Origin: Taudactylus pleione
Taxonomy: Eukaryota > Chordata > Amphibia > Anura > Myobatrachidae
Assembly: GCA_031769625.1 (NCBI GenBank)
Contig: JAUIMM010000704.1
Span: 62,001-126,000 of the forward strand
Reading direction: 5' to 3'
DNA: 64,000 nt
Under the pieces are notes generated by a model. That model did not search any database, was not told the origin of the DNA, and saw only the letters and a program-made list of their open reading frames with translations. A program made the position numbers and the translations under genes. The number at the start of each line of letters is the position of its first letter. The stretch's first letter is position 1. Positions 42,326 to 60,900 of this stretch are shown here, one piece after another.

Positions 42326-45300
42326 ACAGTAACAGATCTCACTCCCTCCCGGCACTGACATGAGTTATACATGTGGCAGGAGCAGCAGTGACCTCTAACA
42401 CTCACATACTGTACATCACATTACTACACATACATCACATTACAACACACACATACATCACATTACTACACCCACACATACTGTACTACACATACATCAC
42501 ATTACTACACACACACATACATCACATTACTACACCCACACATACTGTACTACACGTACATCACATTACTACACCCACACATACTGTACTACACATACAT
42601 CACATTACTACACCCACACACACACATCACATTACTACACATACATACATCACATTACTACACCCACACATACATCACATTACTACACACACACACATCA
42701 CATTACTACACATACATCACATTACTACACCCACACATACTGTACTACACATACATCACATTACTATACACACATACATCACATTACTACACACACACAC
42801 ATCACATTACTACAAACACACACACACATCACATTGCTACACACACACATCACATTACTACACATACATCACATTACTACACACACACACATCACATCAC
42901 TACACACACATCACATTACTACACACACATACATCACATTACTACACCAACATACATCACATTACTACACACACATATACATCACATTACTACACACACA
43001 CACATCACATTACTACACCCACACATACATCACATTACTACACACACACACATCACATTACTACACCCACACATACTGTACTACACATACATCACATTAC
43101 TACACACACACATACAATTACACAGTAACAGATCTCACTCCCTCCCGGCACTGACATGAGTTATACATGTGGCAGGAGCAGCAGTGACCTCTAACACTCA
43201 CATACTGTACATCACATTACTACACATACATCACATTACAACACACACATACATCACATTACTACACCCACACATACTGTACTACACATACATCACATTA
43301 CTACACACACACATACATCACATTACTACACCCACACATACTGTATAACACATACATGACATTACTACACCCACACACACACATCACATTACTACACATA
43401 CATCACATTACTACGCCCACACATACATCACATTACTACACATCACATTACTACACACACACATACAATTACACAGTAATAGATCTCCCTCCCTCCCGGC
43501 ACTGACATGAGTTATACATGTGGCAGGAGCTGCAGTGACCTCTAACATTCACATACTGTACATCACATTACTACACATACATCACATTACTACACACACA
43601 TACATCACATTACTACACACACATCACATTACTACACCCACACATACATCACATTACTACACCCACACATACTGTACTACACATACATCACATTACTACA
43701 CCCACACACACACATCACATTACTACACACACATACATCACGTTACTACACCCACACATACTGTACTACACATACATCACATTACTACACATACATCACA
43801 TTACTACACCCACATATACTGTACTACACATACATCACATTACTACACACACACACATCACATTACTACACCCACACATACTGTACTACACATACATCAC
43901 ATTACTACACCCACACACACACATCACATTACTACACACACATACATCACATTACTACACACACACACACATCACATTACTACACATACATACATCACAT
44001 TACTACACCCACACATACATCACATTACTACACACACACATCACATTACTACACATACATCACATTACTACACCCACACATACTGTACTACACATACATC
44101 ACATTACTACACACACATACATCACATTACTACACACACACACACACATCACATTACTACAAACACACACACACACATCACATTGCTACACACACACACA
44201 TCACATTACTACACATACATCACATTACTACACACACACATCACATCACTACACACACATCACATTACTACACACACATACATCACATTACAACACCCAC
44301 ATACATTACATTACTACACACACATATACATCACTTTACTATACACACACACATCACATTACTACACCCACACATACATCACATTACTACACACACATCA
44401 CATTACTACACCCACACATACTGTACTACACATACATCACATTACTACACACACACATACAATTACACAGTAATAGATCTCCCTCCCTCCCTCCCGGCAC
44501 TGACATGAGTTATACATGTGGCAGGAGCTGCAGTGACCTCTAACACTCACATACTGTACATCACATTACTACACATACATCACATTACTACACACACATA
44601 CATCACATTACTACACACACATCACATTACTACACCCACACATACTGTACTACACATACATCACATTACTACACACACACATACATCACATTACTACACC
44701 CACACACACACATCACATTACTACACACACATACATCACATTACTACACCCACACATACTGTACTACACACACATCACATTACTACACATACATACATCA
44801 CATTACTACACCCACACATACATCACATTACTACACACACACATCACATTACTACACATACATCACATTACTACACCCACACATACTGTACTACACATAC
44901 ATCACATTACTACACACACACACATCACAATACTACACACACATACATCACATTACTACACACACACACACATACATCACATTACTACACACATACATCA
45001 CATTACTACACACACACACATCACATTACTACACATACATCACATTACTACACACACATCACATTACTACACCCACACATACTGTACTACAGACACATCA
45101 CATTACTACACCCACACATACTGTACTACACACACATCACATTACTACACCCACACATACTGTACTACACATACATCACATTACTACACCCACACATACT
45201 GTACTACACATACATCACATTACTACACACACACATACATCACATTACTACACCCACACATACTGTACTACACGTACATCACATTACTACACCCACACAT

Positions 45301-48300
45301 ACTGTACTACACATACATCACATTACTACACCCACACACACACATCACATTACTACACACACATACATAACATTACTACAGACACACACATCAAATTACT
45401 ACACACACATCACATTACTACACATACATACATCACATTACTACACCCACACATACATCACATTACTACACACACACATCACATTACTACACATACATCA
45501 CATTACTACACCCACACATACTGTACTAAACATACATCACATTACTATACACACATACATCACATTACTACACACACACATCACATTACTACAAACACAC
45601 ACACACATCACATTGCTACACACACACATCACATTACTACACATACATCACATTACTACACACACACACTTCACATCACTACACACACATCACATTACTA
45701 CACACACATACATCACATTACTACACCAACATACATCACATTACTACACACACATATACATCACATTACTACACACACACACATCACATTACTACACCCA
45801 CACATACATCACATTACTACACACACACACATCACATTACTACACCCACACATACTGTACTACACATACATCACATTACTACACACACACATACAATTAC
45901 ACAGTAATAGATCTCACTCCCTCCCGGCACTGACATGAGTTATACATGTGGCAGGAGCTGCAGTGACCTCTAACACTCACATACTGTACATCACATTACT
46001 ACACATACATCACATTACAACACACACATATATCACATTACTACACCCACACATACTGTACTACACATACATCACATTACTACACACACACATACATCAC
46101 ATTACTACACCCACACATACTGTATAACACATACATGACATTACTACACCCACACACACACATCACATTACTACACACACACACATCACAATACTACACA
46201 CACATACATCACATTACTACACACACACACACATACATCACATTACTACACACATACATCACATTACTACACACACACACATCACATTACTACACATACA
46301 TCACATTACTACACACACATCACATTACTACACCCACACATACTGTACTACAGACACATCACATTACTACACCCACACATACTGTACTACACACACATCA
46401 CATTACTACACCCACACATACTGTACTACACATACATCACATTACTACACCCACACATACTGTACTACACATACATCACATTACTACACACACACATACA
46501 TCACATTACTACACCCACACATACTGTACTACACGTACATCACATTACTACACCCACACATACTGTACTACACATACATCACATTACTACACCCACACAC
46601 ACATCACATTACTACACACACATACATAACAATACTACAGACACACACATCAAATTACTACACACACATCACATTACTACACATACATACATCACATTAC
46701 TACACCCACACATACATCACATTACTACACACACACACATCACATTACTACACATACATCACATTACTACACCCACACATACTGTACTACACATACATCA
46801 CATTACTATACACACATACATCACATTACTACACACACACATCACATTACTACAAACACACACACACATCACATTGCTACACACACACATCACATTACTA
46901 CACATACATCACATTACTACACACACACACTTCACATCACTACACACACATCACATTACTACACACACATACATCACATTACTACACCAACATACATCAC
47001 ATTACTACACACACATATACATCACATTACTACACACACACACATCACATTACTACACCCACACATACATCACATTACTACACACACACACATCACATTA
47101 CTACACCCACACATACTGTACTACACATACATCACATTACTACACACACACATACAATTACACAGTAATAGATCTCACTCCCTCCCGGCACTGACATGAG
47201 TTATACATGTGGCAGGAGCTGCAGTGACCTCTAACACTCACATACTGTACATCACATTACTACACATACATCACATTACAACACACACATATATCACATT
47301 ACTACACCCACACATACTGTACTACACATACATCACATTACTACACACACACATACATCACATTACTACACCCACACATACTGTATAACACATACATGAC
47401 ATTACTACACCCACACACACACATCACATTACTACACATACATCACATTACTACGCCCACACATACATCACATTACTACACATCACATTACTACACACAC
47501 ACATACAATTACACAGTAATAGATCTCCCTCCCTCCCTCCCGGCACTGACATGAGTTATACATGTGGCAGGAGCTGCAGTGACCTCTAACATTCACATAC
47601 TGTACATCACATTACTACACATACATCACATTACTACACACACATACATCACATTACTACACACACATCACATTACTACACCCACACATACATCACATTA
47701 CTACACCCACACATACTGTACTACACATACATCACATTACTACACCCACACACACACATCACATTACTACACACACATACATCACGTTACTACACCCACA
47801 CATACTGTACTACACATACATCACATTACTACACATACATCACATTACTACACCCACACATACTGTACTACACATACATCACATTACTACACACACACAC
47901 ATCACATTACTACACCCACACATACTGTACTACACATACATCACATTACTACACCCACACACACACATCACATTACTACACACACATACATCACATTACT
48001 ACACACACACACACACACACATCACATTACTACACATACATACATCACATTACTACACCCACACATACATCACATTACTACACACACACACATCACATTA
48101 CTACACATACATCACATTACTACACCCACACATACTGTACTACACATACATCACATTACTACACACACATACATCACATTACTACACACACACACACACA
48201 CATCACATTACTACAAACACACACACACATCACATTGCTACACACACACACATCACATTACTACACATACATCACATTACTACACACACACACATCACAT

Positions 48301-48615
48301 CACTACACACACATCACATTACTACACACACATACATCACATTACAACACCCACATACATTACATTACTACACACACATATACATCACTTTACTATACAC
48401 ACACACATCACATTACTACACCCACACATACATCACATTACTACACACACATCACATTACTACACCCACACATACTGTACTACACATACATCACATTACT
48501 ACACACACACATACAATTACACAGTAATAGATCTCCCTCCCTCCCTCCCGGCACTGACATGAGTTATACATGTGGCAGGAGCTGCAGTGACCTCTAACAC
48601 TCACATACTGTACAT
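42326..48615. repeat. Eight copies of a roughly 90-bp spacer inside the proximal satellite
   Basis: A non-satellite segment starting ACAGTAACAGATCTCACTCC (or ACAGTAATAGATCTCCCTCC) and containing GGCACTGACATGAGTTATAC, GTGGCAGGAG and GTGACCTCTAACA occurs at 42326, 43122, 43473, 44467, 45901, 47162, 47513 and 48521. Spacings are 796, 351, 994, 1434, 1261, 351 and 1008 bp. The 351/994 pair recurs as 351/1008, showing a duplication of about 4.04 kb. Each spacer ends one chance open frame and begins another. Confidence 0.9.
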
Positions 48616-51600
48616 CACATTACTACACATACATCACATTACTACACACACATACATCACATTACTACACACACATCACATTACTACACCCACACATACT
48701 GTACTACACATACATCACATTACTACACACACACATACATCACATTACTACACCCACACACACACATCACATTACTACACACACATACATCACATTACTA
48801 CACCCACACATACTGTACTACACACACATCACATTACTACACATACATACATCACATTACTACACCCACACATACATCACATTACTACACACACACACAT
48901 CACATTACTACACATACATCACATTACTACACATACATCACATTACTACACACACACACATACATCACATTACTACACCCACACATACTGTACTACACAT
49001 ACATCACATTACTACACACACACATACATCACATTACTACACACACATACATCACATTACTACACATACATCACATTACTACACACACATACATCACATT
49101 ACTACACATACATCACATTACTACACACACACATACATCACATTACTACACACACACATACATCACATTACTACACATACACATCACATTACTACACATA
49201 CATCACATTACTACACACACACATACATCACATTACTACACATACATCACATTACTACACGCACACATACATCACATTACTACACATACATCACATTACT
49301 ACACACACACATACATCACATTACTACACACACACATCACATTACTACACATACATCACATTACTACACACACACATACATCACATTACTACACCCACAT
49401 ACATCACATTACTACATCCACAAATCACATTACTACACCCACACATACTGTACTACACATACATCACATTACTACACCCACACATACTGTACTACACATA
49501 CATCACATTACTACACACACACACATACATCACATTACTACACATACATCACATTACTACACACACACATACATCACATTACTACACACACACATACATC
49601 ACATTACTACACCCACACATCACATTACTACACCCACACATACTGTACTACACATACATCACATTACTACACCCACACATACATCACATTACTACACATA
49701 CATCACATTACTACACACACACATACATCACATTACTACACCCACACATACATCACATTACTACACCCACACATCATATTACTACACCCACACATACTGT
49801 ACTACACACACATACATCACATTACTACACCCACACATAATGTACTACACATACATCACATTATTACACACACACATACATCACATTACTACACCCACAC
49901 ATACTGTACTACACATACATCACATTACTACACACACACATACATCACATTACTACACATACATCACATTACTACACACACACATACATCACATTACTAC
50001 ACACACACATACATCACATTACTACACACACACATCACATTACTACACCCACACATACATCACATTACTACACATACATCACATTACTACACACACACAT
50101 ACATCACATTACTACACATACATCACATTACTACACACACACATACATCACATTACTGTACACACACATACATCACATTACTACACATACATCACATTAC
50201 TACACATACATCACATTACTACACCCACATCACATTACTACACCCACACATACTGTACTACACATACATCACATTACTACACACACACATACATCACATT
50301 ACTACACCCACACATACTGTACTACACATACATCACATTACTACACCCACACATACATCACATTACTACACACACACATACATCACATTACTACACCCAC
50401 ACATACTGTACTACACATACATCACATTACTACACACACACATACATCACATTACTACACACACACATACATCACATTACTACACCCACACATACTGTAC
50501 TACACATACATCACATTACTACACACACATACATCACATTACTACACATACATCACATTACTACACACACACATACATCATATTACTAAACCCACACATA
50601 CTGTACTACACATAGATCACATTACTACACACACACATACATCACATTACTCCACCACATACATCACATTACTACACATACATCACATTACTACACACAC
50701 ACATACATCACATTACTACACATACATCACATTACTACACACACACATACATCACATTACTACACACACACATACATCACATTACTACACATACACATCA
50801 CATTACTACACATACATCACATTACTACACACACACATACATCACATTACTACACATACACCACATTACTACACATACACATCACATTACTACACATACA
50901 TCACATTACTACACGCACACATACATCACATTACTACACATACATCACATTACTACACACACACATACATCACATTACTACACCCACATACATCACATTA
51001 CTACACACACACATACATCACATTACTACACCCACACATCACATTACTACACCCACACATACTGTACTACACATACATCACATTACTACACCCACACATA
51101 CTGTACTACACATACATCACATTACTACAAACACACACATACATCACATTACTACACATACATCACATTACTACACACACACATACATCACATTACTACA
51201 CACACACATACATCACATTACTACACACACACATCACATTACTACACCCACACATACTGTACTACACATACATCACATTACTACACCCACACATACATCA
51301 CATTACTACACACACATACATCACATTACTACACACACACACACATACATCACATTACTACACATACATCACATTACTACACATACACATCACATTACTA
51401 CACATACATCACAATACTACACGCACACATACATCACATTACTACACCCACACATACTGTACTACACATACATCACATTACTACACCCACACATACATCA
51501 CATTACTACACACACACATACATCACATTACTACACCCACACATACTGTACTACACATACATCACATTACTACACACACACATACATCACATTACTACAC

Positions 51601-52718
51601 CCACACATACTGTACTACACATACATCACATTACTACACACACACATACATCACATTACTACACATACATCACATTACTACACACACACATACATCATAT
51701 TACTACACCCACACATACTGTACTACACATACATCACATTACTACACACACACATACATCACATTACTACACTACATACATCACATTACTACACATACAT
51801 CACATTACTACACACACACATACATCACATTACTACACATACATCACATTACTACACACACACATACATCACATTACTACACATACACATCACATTACTT
51901 CACATACATCACATTACTACACACACACATACATCACATTACTACACATACATCACATTACTACACATACACATCACATTACTACACATACATCACATTA
52001 CTACACGCACACATACATCACATTACTACACATACATCACATTACTACACCACATACATCACATTACTACACATACATCACATTACTACACACACACATA
52101 CATCACATTACTACACATACATCACATTACTACACACACACATACATCACATTACTACTCACACACATACATCACATTACTACACATACACATCACATTA
52201 CTACACATATATCACATTACTACACACACACATACATCACATTACTACACATACATCACATTACTACACATACACATCACATTACTACACATACATCACA
52301 TTACTACACGCACACATACATCACATTACTACACATACATCACATTACTACACACACAAATACATCACATTACTACACCCACATACATCACATTACTACA
52401 CACACACATACATCACATTACTACACCCACACATCACATTACTACACCCACACATACTGTACTACACATACATCACATTACTACACCCACACATACTGTA
52501 CTACACATACATCACATTACTACACACACACACATACATCACATTACTACACATACATCAAATTACTACACACACACATACATCACATTACTACACCCAC
52601 ACATCACATTACTACACCCACACATACTGTACTACACATACATCACATTACTACACACACACACATACATCACATTACTACACATACATCACATTACTAC
52701 ACACACACATACATCACA

Positions 52719-54900
52719 TTGCTACACCAACACATCACATTACTACACCCACACATACTGTACTACACACACATACATCACATTACTACACCCACACATA
52801 CTGTACTACACACACATACATCACATTACTACACACACACATACATCACATTACTATACCCACACATACTGTACTACACATACATCACATTACTACACAC
52901 ACACACATACATCACATTACTACACATACATCACATTACTACAGATACATCACATTACTACACACACACATACATCACATTACTACACCCACACATCACA
53001 TTACTACACCCACACATACTGTACTACACATACATCACATTACTACACACACACATCACATTACTACACCCACACATCACATTACTACACCCACACATAC
53101 TGTACTACACATACATCACATACATCACATTACTACACCCACACATACTGTACTACACATACATCACATTACTACACCCACACATACTGTACTACACATA
53201 CATCACATTACTACACCCACACATACTGTACTACACATACATCACATTACTACACATACATCACATTACTACACATACATCACATTACTACACACACACA
53301 TACATCACATTACTACACCCACACATACTGTACTACACATACATCACATTACTACACACATACTGTACATCACATTACTACACCCACACATACTGTACTA
53401 CACATACATCACATTACTACACACATATTGTACATCACATTACTACACACACACACACATCACATTACTACACATACATCACATTACTACACACACACAT
53501 ACATCACATTACTACACACACACATACATCACATTACTACACACACACATACATCACATTACTACACCCACACATCACATTACTACACCCACACATACTG
53601 TACTACACATACATCACATTACTACACCCACACATACTGTACTACACATACATCACATTACTACACACACACACATCACATTACTACACCCACACATCAC
53701 ATTACTACACCCACACATACTGTACTACACATACATCACATTACTACACACACACATACATCACATTACTACACATACATCACATTACTACACACACACA
53801 TACATCACATTGCTACACCAACACATCACATTACTACACCCACACATACTGTACTACACACACATACATCACATTACTACACCCACACATACTGTACTAC
53901 ACACACATACATCACATTACTACACACACACATACATCACATTACTATACCCACACATACTGTACTACACATACATCACATTACTACACACACACATACA
54001 TCACATTACTACACATACATCACATTACTACAGATACATCACATTACTACACACACACATACATCACATTACTACACCCACACATCACATTACTACACCC
54101 ACACATACTGTACTACACATACATCACATTACTACACACACACATCACATTACTACACCCACACATCACATTACTACACCCACACATACTGTACTACACA
54201 TACATCACATTACTACACCCACACATACTGTACTACACATACATCACATTACTACACCCACACATACTGTACTACACATACATCACATTACTACACCCAC
54301 ACATACTGTACTACACATACATCACATTACTACACATACATCACATTACTACACATACATCACATTACTACACACACACATACATCACATTACTACACCC
54401 ACACATACTGTACTACACATACATCACATTACTACACACATACTGTACATCACATTACTACACCCACACATACTGTACTACACATACATCACATTACTAC
54501 ACACATATTATACATCATATTACTACACACACACACACATCACATTACTACACATACATCACATTACTACACACACACATACATCACATTACTACACACA
54601 CACATACATCACATTACTACACACACACATACATCACATTACTACACCCACACATCACATTACTACACCCACACATACTGTACTACACATACATCACATT
54701 ACTACACCCACACATACTGTACTACACATACATCACATTACTACACACACACACACATCACATTACTACACCCACACATCACATTACTACACCCACACAT
54801 ACTGTACTACACATACATCACATTACTACACCCACACATACTGTACTACACATACATCACATTACTACACCCACACATACTGTACTACACATACATCACA
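52719..54900. repeat. 1091-bp higher-order duplication in the distal satellite
   Basis: The rare variant TTGCTACACCAACACATCAC is at about 52719 and again at about 53810, followed by matching orders of 19-, 25- and 39-bp units. The offset is 1091 bp. Paired variants reading CACATACTGTACATCACATT recur through the distal array at about 0.5-1.1 kb spacing (near 53355, 54446, 55015, 57560, 58110, 58970, 59515, 60185, 60830, 61310). Confidence 0.8.
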
Positions 54901-57900
54901 TTACTACACACACACATACTGTACTACACATACATCACATTACTACACACACATACATCACATTACTACACCCACACATACTGTACTACACATACATCAC
55001 ATTACTACACACATACTGTACATCACATTACTACACCCACACATACTGTACTACACATACATCACATTACTACACACATACTGTACATCACATTACTACA
55101 CACACACACATCACATTACTACACATACATCACATTACTACACACACACATACATCACATTACTACACACACATACATCACATTACTACACACACACATA
55201 CATCACATTACTACACACACACATCACATTACTACACCCACACATACTGTACTACACATACATCACATTACTACACCCACACATACTGTACTACACATAC
55301 ATCACATTACTACACACACACACACATCACATTACTACACCCACACATCACATTACTACACCCACACATACTGTACTACACATACATCACATTACTACAC
55401 CCACACATACTGTACTACACATACATCACATTACTACACCCACACATACTGTACTACACATACATCACATTACTACACCCACACATACTGTACTACACAT
55501 ACATCACATTACTACACACACACACACACATCTCATTACTACACCCACACATCACATTACTACACCCACACATACTGTACTACACATACATCACATTACT
55601 ACACCCACACATACTGTACTACACATACATCACATTACTACACACACACATCACATTACTACACCCACACATCACATTACTACACCCACACATACTGTAC
55701 TACACATACATCACATTACTACACACACACATACATCACATTACTACACATACACATCACATTACTACACATACATCACATTACTACACACACACATACA
55801 TCACATTACTACACATACATCACATTACTACACATACACATCACATTACTACACATACATCACATTACTACACGCACACATACATCACATTACTACACAT
55901 ACATCACATTACTACACCACATACATCACATTACTACACATACATCACATTACTACACACACACATACATCACATTACTACACATACATCACATTACTAC
56001 ACACACACATACATCACATTACTACACATACACATCACATTACTACACATACATCACATTACTACACACACACATACATCACATTACTACACATACATCA
56101 CATTACTACACATACACATCACATTACTACACATACATCACATTACTACACACACACATACATCACATTACTACACATACATCACATTACTACACATACA
56201 CATCACATTACTACACATACATCACATTACTACACGCACACATACATCACATTACTACACATACATCACATTACTACACACACACATACATCACATTACT
56301 ACACCCACATACATCACATTACTACACACACATACATCACATTACTACACCCACACATCACATTACTACACCCACACATACTGTACTACACATACATCAC
56401 ATTACTACACCCACACATACTGTACTACACATACATCACATTACTACACACACACACACATACATCACATTACTACACACACACATACATCACATTACTA
56501 CACCCACACATGACATTACTACACCCACACATACTGTACTACACATACATCACATTACTACACACACACACACACACATACATCACATTACTACACATAC
56601 ATCACATTACTACACACACACATACATCACATTGCTACACCCACACATCACATTACTACACCCACACATACTGTACTACACACACATACATCACATTACT
56701 ACACCCACACATACTGTACTACACACACATACATCACATTACTACACCCACACATACATCACATTACTACACCCACACATACTGTACTACACATACATCA
56801 CATTACTACACACACACACATACATCACATTACTACACATACATCACATCACATTACTACACACACACATACATCACATTACTACACCCACATATCACAT
56901 TACTACACCCACACATACTGTACTACACATACATCACATTACTACACACACACACACATCACATTACTACACCCACACATCACATTACTACACCCACACA
57001 TACTGTACTACACATACATCACATTACTACACCCACACATACTGTACTACACATACATCACATTACTACACCCACACATACTGTACTACACATACATCAC
57101 ATTACTACACCCACACATACTGTACTACACACACATCACATTACTACACATACATCACATTACTACACATACATCACATTACTACACACACACATACATC
57201 ACATTACTACACCCACACATACTGTACTACACATACATCACATTACTACACACACACACACATCACATTACTACACCCACACATCACATTACTACACCCA
57301 CACATACTGTACTACACATACATCACATTACTACACCCACACATACTGTACTACACATACATCACATTACTACACCCACACATACTGTACTACACATACA
57401 TCACATTACTACACCCACACATACTGTACTACACATACATCACATTACTACACATACATCACATTACTACACATACATCACATTACTACACACACACATA
57501 CATCACATTACTACACCCACACATAAGGTACTACACATACATCACATTACTACACACATACTGTACATCACATTACAGCACCCACACATACTGTACTACA
57601 CATACATCACATTACTACACACATACTGTACATCACATTACTACACACACACACACATCACATTACTACACATACATCACATTACTACACACACACATAC
57701 ATCACATTACTACACACACACATACATCACATTACTACACCCACAAATCACATTACTACACCCACACATACTGTACTACACATACATCACATTACTACAC
57801 CCACACATACTGTACTACACATACATCACATTACTACACACACACACACACATCACATTACTACACCCACACATCACATTACTACACCCACACATACTGT

Positions 57901-60900
57901 ACTACACATACATCACATTACTACACCCACACATACTGTACTACACACACATCACATTACTACACCCACACATACTGTACTACACATACATCACATTACT
58001 ACACCCACACATACTGTACTACACATACATCACATTACTACACACACATACATCACATTACTACACCCACACATACTGTACTACACATACATCACATTAC
58101 TACACACATACTGTACATCACATTACTACACCCACACATACTGTACTACACATACATCACATTACTACACACATACTGTACATCACATTACTACACACAC
58201 ACACACATCACATTACTACACATACATCACATTACTACACACACACATACATCACATTACTACACACACATACATCACATTACTACACACACACATACAT
58301 CACATTACTACACCCACACATCACATTACTACACCCACACATACTGTACTACACATACATCACATTACTACACCCACACATACTGTACTACACATACATC
58401 ACATTACTACACACACACACACATCACATTACTACACCCACACATCACATTACTACACCCACACATACTGTACTACACATACATCACATTACTCCACCCA
58501 CACAAACTGTACTACACATACATCACATTACTACACCCACACATACTGTACTACACATACATCACATTACTACACCCACACATACTGTACTACACATACA
58601 TCACATTACTACACACACACACACACATCACATTACTACACCCACACATCACATTACTACACCCACACATACTGTACTACACATACATCACATTACTACA
58701 CCCACACACACATCACATTACTACACCCACACATCACATTACTACACCCACACATACTGTACTACACATACATCACATTACTACACCCACACATACTGTA
58801 CTACACATACATCACATTACTACACCCACACATACTGTACTACACATACATCACATTACTGCACATACATCACATTACTACACATACATCACATTACTAC
58901 ACACACACATACATCACATTACTACACCCACACATACTGTACTACACATACATCACATTACTACACACATACTGTACATCACATTACTACACCCACACAT
59001 ACTGTACTACACATACATCACATTACTACACACATACTGTACATCACATTACTACACACACACACATCACATTACTACACATACATCACATTACTACACA
59101 CACACATACATCACATTACTATACACACACATACATCACATTACTACACCCACACATCACATTACTACACCCACACATACTGTACTACACATACATCACA
59201 TTACTACACCCACACATACTGTACTACACATACATCACATTACTACACACACACACACATCACATTACTATACCCACACATCACATTACTACACCCACAC
59301 ATACTGTACTACACATACATCACATTACTACACCCACACATACTGTACTACACATACATCACATTACTACACCCACACATACTGTACTACACATACATCA
59401 CATTACTACACATACATCACATTACTACACATACATCACATTACTACACACACACATACATCACATTACTACACCCACACATACTGTACTACACATTCAT
59501 CACATTACTACACACATACTGTACATCACATTACTACACCCACACATACTGTACTACACATACATCACATTACTACACACATACTGTACATCACATTACT
59601 ACACACACACACATCACATTACTACACATACATCACATTACTACACACACACATACATCACATTACTACACACACACATACATCACATTACTACACACAC
59701 ACATACATCACATTACTACACCCACACATCACATTACTACACCCACACATACTGTACTACACATACATCACATTACTACACCCACACATACATCACATTA
59801 CTACACCCACACATACTGTACTACACATACATCACATTACTACACACACACATCACATTACTACACCCACACATACTGTACTACACATACATCACATTAC
59901 TACACCCACACATACTGTACTACGCATACATCACATTACTACACCCACACATACTGTACTACACATACATCACATTACTACACCCACACATACTGTACTA
60001 CACATACATCACATTACAACACAAACATCACATTACTACACCCACACATACTGTACTACACATACATCACATTACTACACATACATCACATTACTACACA
60101 TACATCACATTACTACACACACACATACATCACATTACTACACCCACACATACTGTACTACACATACATCACATTACTACACACATACTGTACATCACAT
60201 TACTACACCCACACATACTGTACTACACATACATCACATTACTACACACATACTGTACATCACATTACTACACACACACACATCACATTACTACACATAC
60301 ATCACATTACTACACACACATACATCACATTACTACACACACACATACATCACATTACTACACCCACACATCACATTACTACACCCACACATACTGTACT
60401 ACACACACACATACATCACATTACTACACCCACACATACTGTACTACACATACATCACATTACTACACACACACATCACATTACTACACCCACACATACT
60501 GTACTACACATACATCACATTACTACACCCACACATACTGTACTACACATACATCACATTACTACACCCACACATACTGTACTACACATACATCACATTA
60601 CTACACCTACACATACTGTACTACGCATACATCACATTACTACACATACATCACATTACTACACATACATCACATTACTACACCCACACATACTGTACTA
60701 CACATACATCACATTACTACACATACATCACATTACTACACATACATCACATTACTACACACACACATACATCACATTACTACACCCACACATACTGTAC
60801 TACACATACATCACATTACTACACACATACTGTACATCACATTACTACACCCACACATACTGTACTACACATACATCACATTACTACACACATACTGTAC

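Noticed and set aside
52719..57526. Two overlapping open frames of 1264 and 1238 codons, plus about ten others from 40.8 kb onward, rich in His, Thr, Tyr, Ile and Leu
   Set aside because: They sit in a satellite whose consensus has no stop codon in any plus-strand frame. Long frames overlap in different phases and end only at rare variants or spacers. No domain, signal or splice structure is visible.
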